A DNA stretch of 64,000 nucleotides from Meandrina meandrites (lineage: Eukaryota; Cnidaria; Anthozoa; Scleractinia; Meandrinidae). Location of the stretch: positions 20,299,937 through 20,363,936 of the forward strand of contig OY855905.1 in the NCBI GenBank assembly GCA_963693305.1. Reading direction: 5' to 3'. The notes beneath the pieces are model-generated. The model did no database searches. It was not told where the DNA came from and saw only the letters and a list, made by a program, of their open reading frames with translations. Positions 18,898 through 31,889 of the stretch are shown piece by piece (the stretch's first letter is position 1; the number at the start of each line of letters is the position of its first letter). A program made the position numbers and the translations under genes.

Positions 18898-21800
18898 ATG
18901 CCTTCAAACCAGAGAGAGAGAAAATGCGCCATAAATCTAAACACCTTGCCTGATGATGTGTTGTTCGCCATTTTGCGTTACTGCGACAAAAGAAGCCTGT
19001 CTGTGTTATCCCGTGTGAGCAAAAATCTGAACCGTGTGGCGAGGGATGATTCCATTTGGAGAAGAACTGCTTTGCGTTGTATCAACGTACATCCTGCAGA
19101 CAAGAAGTAAGTGATCATGAATTGTTCATGTGTGTAGATATATGTCTTGTTCAACTCAATCTTATGCATCAGTCAATTTCAGCGGTGCCCATCCCCCTGG
19201 GCAATCCTGGGGCATTTTTCCATAACGCCCATTCCAGTATTCGGGCATTAACCCCTAGGGCATTTGACTATCTCACTCTTTTGTCACCTTTGACACCTTA
19301 CAGCTGCCGCTTCTTTAATGACCAATTCATCAATAAATACGATAAGTTTCTCATCTGATAACCTAATGTCTACATAGCGCATATAATCTTAAATGGGACG
19401 CTAAGACTTAATTTGACCTGAATTATATGAAATTTTGGTAAAAGCATGACGAGAGAAGAGGAAAATAAACATTTTTTAACCACTACCCCCGGGCATTTGA
19501 ACTTGAACAGCTCGTTTGTCCCAGTAGGGGTTGGAGGGGGGGGGGGGGGGGGCATTTGTCAGTTGGCTTTAAAAAGTCCTAATATTCCTGGGGGTCGTCC
19601 CCCAGGGGGCATGAACACCACTGGAATTGACTGATGCATTAGTGATAGAACGAGCCTATTAGGGCTGTGGCTCCCTATATTCTTAATCCAAAGAAATCCA
19701 TTGTCAATGACTTTAACCCCTAAAGACGTTCATCAAAAATATATCAGTCCCTCAAGACTTTTGTTTGAGATGTGTGTGAAATGTGTTTGATTGTATAAAC
19801 ATTGGTTATGTAATAACTAATGGTCCCCCATAGGCTGGGCCCTGTGGGAAAATCTAGACATGCTCTAATCCCATTTTTTGCTTTTTGGAACACTTTTCAA
19901 AAAAAGCCATGTTGAAGCCATCTTTTGAATTTGTATTGTCGTATAAAATACATTAAGGCTACTTGCAATCATGCAGTTTGATGCCAACGCACTTGTTCTG
20001 AATTAATGAGAGTAGAGCTGAGACATATAGGGACATCACCATAAGGTTGTTCATCCTTCTTCCTTCTTTTCTCACGAATCCCCCCGGCCCTCTACTCCTA
20101 CGACCATGTTTAGGACCTTAAGCCAGCTGTTTAGTAGTGACTTGGAGTAATTAGAAGTGGCTGTATTTGCGAACAATAACATCAGTGGTTTGCCTGGTTC
20201 TTTAAAGTGGCATTCAAATGTAAAAGCAAATGATACAATTGATGTCCATAGTAGCGATGAAATGAGTCAAAACAGTAACTATAAGGAACAGAACTTTCCT
20301 AACAGACAGTCTTAAATGACTGACACTGACCTTCCATGGAAGTTGCGCCCGAAATTTTTCCTTTTGCAACAGTGAACTTCCACTAGACGTACTCTTCTCC
20401 CCTTTTTGTCTCATGTTACCATGACAACACAAGAATTTGGTGTGGGTAGCTTTGGCGCAGGTAGTACTTCGTGTAAGATCTCATGTGTGGTTACGAAGCG
20501 ACAAGTGAACAAAGTTAAGACAATGGATATATATTTATCGTAAATTTGTGGTACATTATATGTGTTCTTGCTCAAAGAAAAGTTTTCAGGTATTTATTTC
20601 ATACACGGGTGACAATGTATTGAGTTAATTCTAAATGCTGGGACATTGTGTGCTCTTACACGGATGTGGCTGCTTGGTTTTACTTTGTAATACCGCCAAA
20701 AAATGTCAAGAATGTGATTAACAGATTTTATCGAAGTGAATTAAAGATGTAGTTTTGTCTTGTACTGTTTGACTGCTGCGGAGAGGTTCGATCAGGGTAA
20801 TACCTTGTGAAATACATTACATAAGGTTTGTGATTGAAACTAAAGGAGTAAGAAAGAATTAACTAGAAATTTAGGTAATTCAAAATGATATTTAGTACAT
20901 AGTTTGGTGATGTGATTGTTGTAATACAGTGGTTCTATTTTTTGTCTCGTGTTATGTGAGGTAGCTTTGGCGCAGAGGTCACGAAGTAACGAAATAAATA
21001 CTATTTATTATAAATTGGTGGGACAAAATGTGTTCTTTCTCCAAGAAATGTTGACAATCATTGATTCTAAATGCTGGTGATAATGTTTGTGGTTTTTTTT
21101 TTAACGTTGGGGACATAATTTGTTCTCTTTACATGATCAAGGCTCCTTAGTTTTCCTCAAGAAGACCGGCAAAAAATGTAAAAAATGCAAGCAACAGATT
21201 TTATCGATGTGAATAAAAAACAGATGTCAATCTAGTTGTCTCCTGTTATGTTTGTGATTGGCGTTATAGGTGTATAGGGTCTTACATGCTGAAAGAGAAG
21301 AACTAAATGAAATATTAAACTGATTAAACAGCAAATGACAAGGGTATGGAGATAATAGTCCTTCTTCTGGACAGGTAGAATCGAGAACAAGATTGTCCAA
21401 AGATTGACCGGAGATCTGAGTTAATCAAGTTATGAAAGTCACACAACAATTATAATGCAACTATTATCATAAATGGGAAAGCCCAATGTCAATTAGTTGA
21501 TTCATCAGTATATTTAGAGGTCAATGCCTCAGAAGTCAGAACCATGTACCCCACACACTTTTGAAATCCATACCAAAGATCTTTAGAACCTACACTGTAC
21601 AGTATACAGCTATTTTGAGAAAGGTTGTCCGAAAAAAAAGCAGTGCATGCGACAAGACCGAAAGCTGGTATGGGTATTCACTGGAATTTTGCATATTGGC
21701 CTAGGGGAAATTTTCAAGTTTGTATTTTTGCAAGTGGAAAATTTGTTTTTCCTCTCAGGGGCCTATATCTTTAGCTTTACTTTTACTGTCGTATGTCTTT

Positions 21801-24800
21801 GAGTGAGGAAAATCCTTCTAAACTTCAGAGGGGATAAACGTACCTTGTTTCTACATGTCTGAAAAGAAAGAAAACCTGAAATTCGCGCTTATTTTGTTGT
21901 TATGTCTCATTGGTATTCAACACGTGCAGTAGCTCAATACATCTACCCATACTACCTTTCGAAATTGGCTTGTGCAGTTTTGTGCTTTTTTTCCGACAAC
22001 CTTTCTCAAAATAGCTGTATATAGTAAGTCATCAAAATACTTGTCACATTTCAGGTGTGATTTCAGCTGGAAAGAGCTGTGTAGAGTGTCATGGAACTGG
22101 ACCCATGGATACTGTAGGGACAGAAGTATAATCAAGTTTAAGTGCAAGTGAGTTAAAGAGCCTTGCCTCAATATACCCAGGGCTGTGCTCTAATAATAAT
22201 TTATTAATTAATTATTACTATTAATAATAATAATAATTTATTAATTTATAGTGCGCCTTTTAGCATGGAAATGATCAAAGGCGCATTACATATACAATAT
22301 TAAAACATTAAAATATTAAAAAAAAAAAAAGCATTACATATACAATATTAAAACCTTAAAATATTAAAATATACTGAATATATACATATTAATAACGAGA
22401 TCTAAAGGCTAAAAGCTAATTTAAAAAGATATGTTTTAAGACGAGATTTAAAAATAAGAATAGAACTAATATTCCGCAGGCAAGCTGGAAGCGTATTCCA
22501 AAGTGTAGGCGCAGCTACACTAAAACACCTGTCACCAAAAGACTTCTTCATTTTCCCTGCTGGGTGCAAAAGAAGCGTGCCTGAAGTTATAGAGCGCAGT
22601 GAATAGCGTGCGTGCTTTCTTACATTAATTAAATCACTAATATAAGCTGGCGCCATGCCATTGAGAGCCTTAAAAGTTAAAAGTAAAATTTTAAAATGAA
22701 TTCTATATCTAACTGGCAGCCAGTGTAATTCTTGTAAAACAGGCGTAATATGATCATATTTGCGACTCGAAGTTAGCAGCCGAGCCGCAGCGTTCTGCAC
22801 TCTCTGCAATTTAGCAATTTCACAGTCTGGTAGTCCATAGAGAAGTCCATTACAATAATCCTCTAAGGGTGCCCTGGTGCCTCAGGCGACTAACTTTTGC
22901 CTTTGGGCGACCAGATAATCTTATTTCTTTCATATAAGCTCTATGCTGGGCACCCTGGATCTCATAGTTTGGAACCTTTGGGCTCCTTGTAATTTTTCTT
23001 AGAGCACAGCCTTGATACCAGTCTCTGTTTGAGCACTTTTAATTATTCCTTTGCTTGAAATGCCTTTGACATTATGCCTGACTTATACCCCATTCACACC
23101 AAGGCTTAAACATGTTTAAATGTTGTAGTTAAACACGGTTTAAAATTGTTTTCTTCATGGAAGTTGTTGACTGATGTCTATGGACTTCAAATTTAGCACA
23201 ATGAAAGCACAAGTTAGAGCATACTTGAATCCTATATAAAATTTAGTCTGTCAGTTGTCTGTTGCTGATTTTCATTTTCTTAAACCTGGTTTAACTAAAC
23301 ATGTTTTGTTGGTGTGAATCAGGTATTATTCCATGTGTACTGATCATGTACATGTATATATGTACATAGCTCTATGGAAATCTATGTAGTGTCTCTGGTT
23401 GTATTTTTTATACTATGCAACTATAACTCAAGAAAGATTCCATTGCTAAAGTAATTCATCAACTCCAATCGTAGAAATTCTGCTGACAAATTCCTGTCAT
23501 TAGCCTAGACAGAACAAAATAGAGGTTGAGCCCATTATTCAATGAAAAACCATTACCTGGTCAGCATTCAACTTCAAAAAACATACAATGTGACCTTGAT
23601 GAGCTCTATACCTCAGCCCTTGATATGGGTATGTGATACTGGTCAGTGGATACCTTGTTTTGACAGCTGTCAATTGACCACTACATGGATGTCAAATATC
23701 AAAGATGTAGCCAAGGCAGTATACCTATATCGACCTATTTCTGAAAAATAGCTGCTATGTTGTGTGACATCACTGTATGTAGATATGTAACCCAAGCCCT
23801 AACCCTAGAGTGCATGCACTTGCGAACCATGCCACTAGCCACAATGACTAGATCTATACATGCATGATTCTCCTATTTCTTCTCTTATGGGGCTCCACTC
23901 TGCAGCCCTTTGGGCTGCTGGAGCTCTGCTATTACGAACATCCCATTAAAACATTGCCTTCTGTTAAAAAACAAACTGGGTTTGTGCAATATCGCTGGGA
24001 CCAATGGCAGGCATTTCTTTCCAGAGTTTGAGACTAATGGTAGCCAGCTAGTCACAGGGTGCTGGTAGAAATACAGTTTTGACTAGTAGGTTTTGGGCTT
24101 TCACTAGCCAAAATGATTGCCAAACAATGCAAAACCATGCTTGCAAGTTCTAACCAGTAGAAAATTGGCTTTTGATTGGTGAAATTGAAGCTGTCACTAG
24201 CCACTAGACAAGTTAGCATAAAAGTTAATTCTCAAGTCCTGTCTTGCTACTTTCCAATCCCCTGCTCCCACTCAATTGTTTCCTCTTTCTCATCCATATA
24301 AAGCTTCCATTGGCCTATTACACTGTCTGAACGGAAACATCTGCTGCAAAGGCTAACTAATTTTTATTACATGTGCTTTAATTTGCTTGTTCAAGCCTAA
24401 TGCCATGGATTCAGCTTGGAAGACCTCATCAGCTGTATGTGGCTCAAGCTACAGATGTTGTCCTGTATCAGAACAACAGACGTCCCAAGGGCCAATCACC
24501 ATGGCAACCCTTGATGACCTTCAGTGATCACCAGGGTGATGTTTGTAAGTTTGTCATCATCGGAGGTCAGTTGGTAACCTGTAGTGTGGACAAGTCTGTT
24601 CGCACTTGGAACCTTAAGACAGGGTTATGCGATGGGCTGTATCTTGGTCACTGTGGCAATGTTAATAGTGTGGACTGCTTTGGTGAAGTGATTGTGACAG
24701 GATCAAGGGATAAAACCATCAAGGTACATTAAGTGGAAGTCTAGATGCTTTAACAATCATGAAAATTGTCTCATTAAGCAATATGTAAAGTTCTGTAATG

Positions 24801-27800
24801 CTCAATAAGTAACTGTAGTTTCCTTTGCTGCTAATTATTTGAAAGCTTATCCATTAAGTGATTACCCAGTGGGTGATCTGTTATCAGTTTTTGTTATCAT
24901 TGAAGCATCTAATTTGTATTAAGTTTGTAAGAAATGTGAACAACAGTGATACATTCACAGCATAAGGCGTACTGTGTATTGATCTGAAGTAATGCCTAGT
25001 ACGGTTTGACAATCTATGACCTTTTTCCTTATTATGGAGTTCAAGGACAGGAATGTTGATACACTTAAATCATGTTGTATTTATTTCTGATCCAAATTGT
25101 TCATGTACGTTTGTGTCGTACATGTTATTGGGGTGTTATTTTTAACATGTATACATACTATGTGTTCTAGGTGTGGTCCCAACAAACGAAATCTTGTGTT
25201 CATACCATTCATGTTGAGGATAACATTTGGACAGTTTCCCTCAACCCAAGCACCAGGTACTTAATATAATCCACTGCAGCCATAAAAAAATCATACACTT
25301 TAATATCAAAATTATATTGATGACTTTTGTCCTAAGGTGTAATGACCAGAAAGACCATTACACCTCTTGGCATGGTGAAAACATTTTAAGCATCACTTAT
25401 TGATTTTGTCACATTGTAGCATCTTCTTAACCTGTTTGACATGTGACAAAAGACATAGCCATTGTCTAATGTGTTTGGCAACAGAAATAATGCTTTTGAA
25501 AAGGTCATCATTGCTTGTTACAAAATAGTCTTGTTTTTGTTGCCACTGGCTTATGGAGTTGGTGAGATGTGAAAATAACTGCAGCTGTATTGATTTATTT
25601 CCTTGCTGCCCTGCTTGGCAAACATAAAATAAAAAAAATCATTGTAAAACAAATGCCATCTTAAATAGTATTCAAAATGTTCCCTGGGTTTTAAATATCA
25701 ATGTCATATTTTGCAAAATCAGACTCAAGATATTTCATTGGCCTGGAAAATATCAAACTGACCCTCAGCTTTGGAACTAGACAAATTTACACAGATAATT
25801 TAGTATAATTTATAAAGTTCATGTATTTTACTCTTAATCGATATGCCTGAAGCTTCAGAATACACTTTCAAAAGGGTTGTTTTACAATCATTACAATTAT
25901 TAAGGCTTTTAAAACCTGTAAGCAGTGGGCTTGATTTTTTGTAACAATATTACAAAAAGTAGTACACATATCATTTTATATCAGGAGTGTAGTAAGTGGA
26001 AGCAGTGGTCATACCAGAGGACTGTCGCCATTACAGCTTTGGGATATTGACAGGTGAGCTTGCTACAGGTCATACCAAGGCTACTGTTACAGCAGTCTGC
26101 GTCATTTGGATGCAGCTTGGAGGCTTATGTATCAGAGTCACTGTAATGTTGTCACGTTGTGTGAATGACAATGATAATAATTACATTGTAATCCAAATTA
26201 AAGCTATTTATTTTAAGTTTTAAAGTCATGGTACAAATAAACTAAGTTGTTTTTAATTACTGATTGGAAAGATCATGTTTACCTAAATATCAACATATTT
26301 AGTATAAACTAATGGACAGGCATTGAACCCAGTTTTTTTTTCAATAACTCAGCAGCTCACACATGATTCAGGTAGTCTGTCCACAATTACATTGTGGTAG
26401 AACCTCATCATGTTCTATTGGAAACCCACAAATCTGATTGGTTCTCCCATTGTTTTCTGTTTGCTTCTAGAACGTGATGATACAAACTTTTTTTACTTTA
26501 TTGTTGGTTTTAGACTGCAATCCTTTAGAGTGTCCACTTAAACATTTAGACTACTCTCAAGCCTTGACCAATAGTCACCTCAGCTGTGCCTTCTAATGAC
26601 TACCGTATTCATTTATGGAAAACTCTGGCTCATATTAGTCAAATTGGCAAATAGAAGCTGCAAGTTGCTATTTGCTGCAACACAGTACACATGTTAATTG
26701 CCCTTGGAAGAGGAAACTTTTCTTCCTTAAAATACTTTCAACTTGTTTAATAATTTAAGTGATAGTCAACTGGGCTACAGCATATGTCAAGTTGGTCATT
26801 TGCTTGAATATACAAAATTTAGGATGGATATCAAATGTGTGATTGTGGTGTTGATAATGCTGAGCTGTTTAATACTGTATTAACTGAGGACATCTTTGTA
26901 TCTGCAGTGGAAGACTCATCACAAACTTAATGTCTGGGGGAATCAGACCAGGAGCAGGAGTTCATGGAATAAAGTGGGAAACACCATATACACTGCTGTC
27001 CTGTGGCTATGACACTAATGTTAGACTGTGGGATACAAGACTTCGCAATCACAGGTACAAGTCACTAGACATATAGTGGCCAATGCATGAGCCATACTAC
27101 TTAAAAATACTGCTCATTATATGTAGCTTTCATTTGAATGTTCAATTATTAGACCAGGACAAAGGGTACCAGTAACAAATATTATTACATTGTCATAGGC
27201 GTACGGGCAATTTTTCACCAGGGGGGGCGGTGAACCATTTGCCCAAAAAATTCTCGCAAGTTGCCCAAATTTTTACGAAAAAGTTGAAAAGAAACGAGGG
27301 TCATATACGATGCTCTAACATAGGCCTACTTTCGAAGTGAAAATATTCTTACAAATGAATCTATCATATGAGCTCATAAAACACGTTAAAAGAAATAGCT
27401 GTCTCGGCCATTTCGACGGCCAAAGATTTCAATGATACGATCCATGTCATTGTTGACTACAGAGTTGGCATATGCCCTTTCAATGTTAATAAGTGCGACA
27501 CGTTGTTGCCCCATGGTGTTGCGCAGGTAAGTTCTCAATCTGCGCAATGCACTGAATGATCGTTCTGCTGAACACGATGTAGCAGGTATCACTGCAAGGA
27601 TATGTACTACATTAATAACCAGAAACTCGTCACGTGCTGGGCAACCACTGTCTCGTGTGAATTTAACAAGCTTTACCACGCCGACTTCAGGTTAAAATAG
27701 AAAATATCTATCTCTTCAAAAAACAAAAACATGGAAACTTCTTTCAAAACTGGCTTTGCCCAAATTTCTTTTGCTGCCCAAAAAATCTGAGTTGCCCAAA

Positions 27801-30178
27801 ATTTGGGGGGGCTGCAGCCCCCCCAGCCCCCCCGGCCCGTACGCCTATGTACATTGTTCTTGAAATAGCTTTCCACTGAATCATTGCACACTACCTTTTT
27901 TATAATTATCACCTGACAGGGTTTTGTTCATTTGATTGGTTACACACTTAAAGTTCAATCAGTGGACTTAAAAGTTAGAACTAATAAACAAAAAATTGCA
28001 AAGAATACAAAACAAACAATGCACCTTTCACCATTTTTGTTTTGTTTCCATAGCTACAAATATTGCACATTTCTTACTCACACTTGTCAACCTTGCAAAA
28101 CAATTTAGCAATGAAACAAAAAAACAGAAATAGAGCACAAAAACTTACTTGCAACTTTGATTTATGTTTTTCAGTTTACAGGTGACTTTGAGAAACATCA
28201 CCTTGAAATTGGCCCATTTCATGCACAGTGCATGTTTTCAATAAGAACCAACAGCCGACAAAAAGTATCGGCTACTTCGCTCAATGTTTTTGGAGAAATC
28301 AGCCTACTTTTCCCCTATTAAATGGAATTAATTAAAGATTCCTTCAAACAATTCGTTACTTTTATTACTCAAACCAACTGGCTACAACTTCAAATTTTAT
28401 TGAAACCTCTGCATTTAAATCACATCGCATAACACAACCTTGAAAGACCACTTTGTACAGTATCACACAGACATACACATGTAAGTTATAGCCACAGCAC
28501 ATGAATGAGCACAGGGTTTGACTCTGGGTGAAAGGGTTAATATATTCTAGTTGACCTGGGACTGCAATGTAAGAAAAGAAAATTGTAAACTGTAATAATG
28601 TTGGTTGTTGTTTCTTGCTGGAACCATGTGTACATGTACCACTGATTTGTTAAATTCCTGTTGTATTGTTTGTATGTGTTCAGTGGTTCGTCTTGTGTGT
28701 TGAAGTGGGAAGATCCTCATGACTCAGTAGTGTACTGTGTTGATTCTGATAACAAGTGGATGGTGATCAGTGGAACCAACAGATATGGCGTGGTAAGTTA
28801 CATTAATTAAGCTCTGGGATCAGGAATGTGCGAGATGAATGAAATTTGGGATGGCCATTGGCTACCCTACCGGTAGTATACTAGATTGGGCTAACCTGCC
28901 TGCTTGGGACAACCTGTTGCCCAGTTACTATTGTCTGGGGTAAATACTGGTTTCTTTATAGAAGACTACAACTGCTAGTTATTCATTTGAGCCCATACAC
29001 AAGAAAAAGTGCACCATATAAATTCAATCCACTGAACTTGATTTAGCTAAACTGGCAAGGTTCTTTGGGTAGGTTCTTTTCATCTTTTTAAGCCACATAT
29101 AATAAATCCTTGAGTGAGGACAGGACACTGACCTCATCCTTTTTGCATGTTTATGGACCTCCATTATACATGTACAGTGCAGAACTTGGCCAGTGCCCAC
29201 CATGTTGACCTTGTGCTTGGTCAATAACCCATATTTCCCATCAGGTTTGATAGATAAAGAACGATTCACACAAAAGCTATATGAATGGGTGCTGTGGGAT
29301 GGGTCACTCTACCCCCTTTGTATTCACCGCCTGGGATATGGGTTGAACCATTGAAACCTGTCAGACTGTTTTGTCAGGTGTAGATATTTTCCTTGTCCAG
29401 TATCATTGATGGTTTGGAAACCATAAGGGGTCCCATAACCTTGGTGCCTGGGTTGGAGGACAAAGTTTTTGAACATTACATGTAGCTACTGCAAAACAGT
29501 CATATCTTCCCAATGTGACACTTTACAGCAACAGGCTTCATGACTGTATAAGTACAACAAATTGTTTTTGTTAAAAAAATCTTTGTCCTTTTTATTGGAG
29601 TGACTGAGTATTTCACTCCATAATTATGGCCACATTTTGGCTGCCCGTTGGTAATCTGCCATATGTGTGAATCCTAGCAAAGTTATCATTTTCATAAACA
29701 TCATCAAATTCTTGTTTTCTTTTATTAGGTTAGAATATGGGACAAGAGATTAAGAAACTGTCTTAGGGTAAGAATATTTTTTTAGGCATGCAATTAACAG
29801 TAGTTGTATAATTTCCACAAATCGTTTTGCAATAACATGCGCAGTATGGAATAAGTATTCAACAAGTAATTTTCCCTTTACAATATTGTTATGAAATACA
29901 GTGAGCAGTTACCAGTAGTTAAGGTGATTCTTCTACAGTGGTTAATAATTTATTGGAATTATCAAAATAATGTTACATTTACAAAGCAAGTATACATGTT
30001 TAGGATTTAAAATAACATCTATTAGAGGTTGGCAGTTGAAGTATGGTGGCTGTTCTCTTTTCAGATGTACTATGCCGGACGGAACTCATTCAGTCCTGTG
30101 TACTCACTGTCATTCAACAGAACATCACTTTATGTTGCATTAGCCAGTGGTGTTCGGATGTTAGATTTCACTGTGTGA
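18898..30178 (+). CDS. FBXW4: F-box/WD repeat-containing protein 4 (dactylin)
   Basis: Nine exons keep frame throughout: 18898-19106, 22055-22147, 24396-24723, 25171-25256, 25985-26053, 26908-27054, 28684-28792, 29729-29767 and 30065-30178. They give 397 codons, close to the 412-residue human protein. Exon 1 encodes an F-box at residues ~13-56 (LPDDVLFAILRYCDKRSL, SIWRRTAL), the Skp1-binding part of an SCF ubiquitin ligase. Exon 2 gives the linker (VSWNWTHGYCRDRS). Exon 3 opens with MPWIQLG, matching human MPWMQLE, and begins the WD40 region: VDKSVRTWNLKTG, VTGSRDKTIKVW, SPLQLWDIDR, SCGYDTNVRLWDTR, GVVRIWDKRLRNC, ending VRMLDFTV. The protein is intact. Its substrate is not established. Introns contain a LINE fragment, a hAT relic and an internal 515-bp duplication. 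Confidence 0.95.
19164..19639. mobile_element. MITE with C/G-rich interior in FBXW4 intron 1
   Basis: The ends are ATGCATCAGTCAATTTCAG at the left and CTGGAATTGACTGATGCAT at the right, inverted and near-identical. Inside are several CCCCTGGG/GGGCATT blocks in both orientations and a run of about 17 G at 19536-19552. The palindromic ATGCAT ends leave the exact duplication ambiguous (TGCA is possible). Confidence 0.75.
20410..21245 (+). repeat. Imperfect ~515-bp tandem duplication in FBXW4 intron 1
   Basis: Two copies, about 20410-20770 and about 20940-21245, share ordered blocks: TTTTGTCTC, GTAGCTTTGGCGCAG, TTCTAAATGCTGG, CGGCAAAAAATGT (CCGCCAAAAAATGT in copy 1), and CAGATTTTATCGA followed by GTGAAT. 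They differ by substitutions and indels. No ORF was seen. Origin unknown. Confidence 0.6.
22190..22865 (-). mobile_element. 3' fragment of a non-LTR retrotransposon (CR1/L2-type RT end)
   Basis: On the minus strand the frame from about 22862 to 22402 encodes the typical extreme C-terminus of CR1/L2-like reverse transcriptases: DYCNGLLYGLPDCEIAKLQR, RVQNAAARLL, HITPVLQELHWLPVRYRI, FKALNGMAPAYISDL, FSVAAPTLWNTLP. It then runs into an AT-rich 3' end with a (TAA)n tail at 22190-22235. The 5' part with the catalytic RT motifs is absent, as expected for a 5'-truncated insertion. It lies antisense in FBXW4 intron 2. Confidence 0.88.
22866..24395. other. Remainder of FBXW4 intron 2
   Basis: No further exon or element could be recognised. 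The small open frame 23542-23751 has no supporting motif. Confidence 0.5.
27194..27849 (-). mobile_element. hAT transposon relic with 8-bp target duplication
   Basis: The terminal inverted repeats are CATAGGCGTACGGGC and GCCCGTACGCCTATG. TACATTGT flanks both sides (27186-27193 and 27850-27857), the 8-bp duplication of hAT elements. The minus-strand frame 27679-27386 encodes the C-terminal dimerisation part of a hAT/ZMYM-type transposase (PATSCSAERSFSALRRLRTY, followed by LINIERAY). The rest of the transposase is missing. Subterminal runs of C/G lie next to the right end. It is antisense in FBXW4 intron 6. Confidence 0.92.
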
Positions 30179-31889
30179 GTGTGTCAGTGTGACCATGGAG
30201 AGTTTAGTAGTGTGCGACTATGGATTCGTCTAGATCCAAAGCTTTTAAGCTGCTACCATTAATTAATAACTGTGTGCAACTGTATGACACAAACTACCTG
30301 CATTTTATACATGGTAGTGTTCAAAGCTAAAAGCTTGTGACTGTGTATTCCTGATCAAATTGGAATTTGGAAGTGCTGGTGTTTGTGGAGGGAGGAAAAG
30401 GGGCGGAGAACCTGAGCAAGACAAGAACCAACAAAAAACTCTACCCTCTACTGTCTACAAGGGTATATGTAGGACTGTACCAAACATGTCCCACCCGCAG
30501 ATATTTGCAGTAACTGCTCCTGGTGCACTTGAATACTGGTCATTAATTATTGTTAAATTAAATATTTTGACCCACTGAATGGAGCAAGCAGATACTTTTT
30601 ACTGTCAATATCAAACTGCACATTTTAATATGAAGCAGCATAACTCAAAGTCAGCACTGGTCTGGTGTACACATTCTAAATCAGAAAGAAGACTTTTGTC
30701 ATAGCAGACACTAGCCTGTGGCAGGCATTTGGTTAGTTTGGGAGCTGGGCAAATGTTGGAATTAGCACGAAAAATGGCGAGTGGAGAAAAATGGCTAGGG
30801 GGTTGGAGGAAGTCTCTCCAACTTACCTTCATCCCACAATTGACCTTGCTCCCAGTGTATAGCTTCATAACTGTTTCTCTTTATATTGGCTTCATAACTC
30901 AGTTTAAGAGCATGACATTAATATTGCAGAGGTCACTGGTTTGAATCTCAAATTGTTTAAACGCTTCCTTTAGTTAATATCCAATTACTTTAATTGGAAA
31001 CACACTGCGACCATTGTTTCCAACTTGTAACCCTCATCGTTTTTGTCACTTACCATTCTTCACGCTGGTCCCCAACTAACCAAACACCTGTAAAAGGCTA
31101 AGCAGACACTTGACGAAGTTCTCGATATTGTCTTCTTAGTTGTAAACCATTTTACGTTTCAGTTTTGAGGGGGCAATTACCAAGAAGATTCTTGCATTGG
31201 AAAAGTGAAAAAAAATATTGCACAACAAATAAAAAAAAAGTAAAGATGAAAAAATATTCTTGCTCAGAAAAACGGACTAACCTCAACCCCTTCCTTCAAA
31301 AAACAAAATGGCCTGTTACTTTTAAACTTGTTTTGAATTCTAGCCTAATGTCAGTCGCTCTCTTGTCCTTCATATGGTATATGTTCATATGGTGGGCTTC
31401 ATCTTGTATTTATAAGTTGTATATAATTATCTATTTTTTATATTTACAAGGTATTAATAATGTACAAATAAAATGCAAGAAAAGAACAATATTCAAAAGA
31501 GATTGATGAGCGAAAGATTTATGATTCTGATGGAGACCCATTCTCTGGTCAAGAGCATCCACAACCTTTTTCCAAAAAGTGGAAAGTCTAAAAAGTATAA
31601 CCCACGATTTGATTCATGTAATAATTATGCTAGAAAAAGGCTCATGCAGAAGCAGTCAAAATTGACAATTTTACTTATGTTCAATGAGTTATATTAGTGT
31701 ACAATTCTTCATCTTGAAAATTTGTCCTTAAAGTAAGACTGAGAAGGGCAAGCAAAGTAATCTACTTTATTTAAGAGCTCAAACCACTTAAATAGAGGCT
31801 TGTTTTAAATCACCGCACGACACGTTTTGAGTGGGCTGTTTTTAAAAATTGAAGTATACAGTATCAAGTCTACAGTTTCCCTTATTCTG
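30179..31889. other. Convergent 3' region between FBXW4 and Schlafen-like gene B
   Basis: Both genes end here. Apart from a decayed tRNA-like SINE at 30833-31015, nothing was recognised. The open frames 31165-31506 and 31473-31697 are AT/K-rich without motifs. Confidence 0.5.
30833..31015 (+). mobile_element. Decayed copy of the tRNA-Thr-like SINE
   Basis: The order of blocks matches the intact copies at 54.8 and 57.0 kb: CAATTGACCTTGCTCCCAGT, GGCTTCATAACTCAGTTTAA, GCAGAGGTCACTGGTTTGAA, then CCAATTACTTTAATTGGAAA and CACTGCGA. A short extra segment repeats GCTTCATAACT. Both the 5' leader and the 3' tail are shared, so the family is dispersed. Confidence 0.65.
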
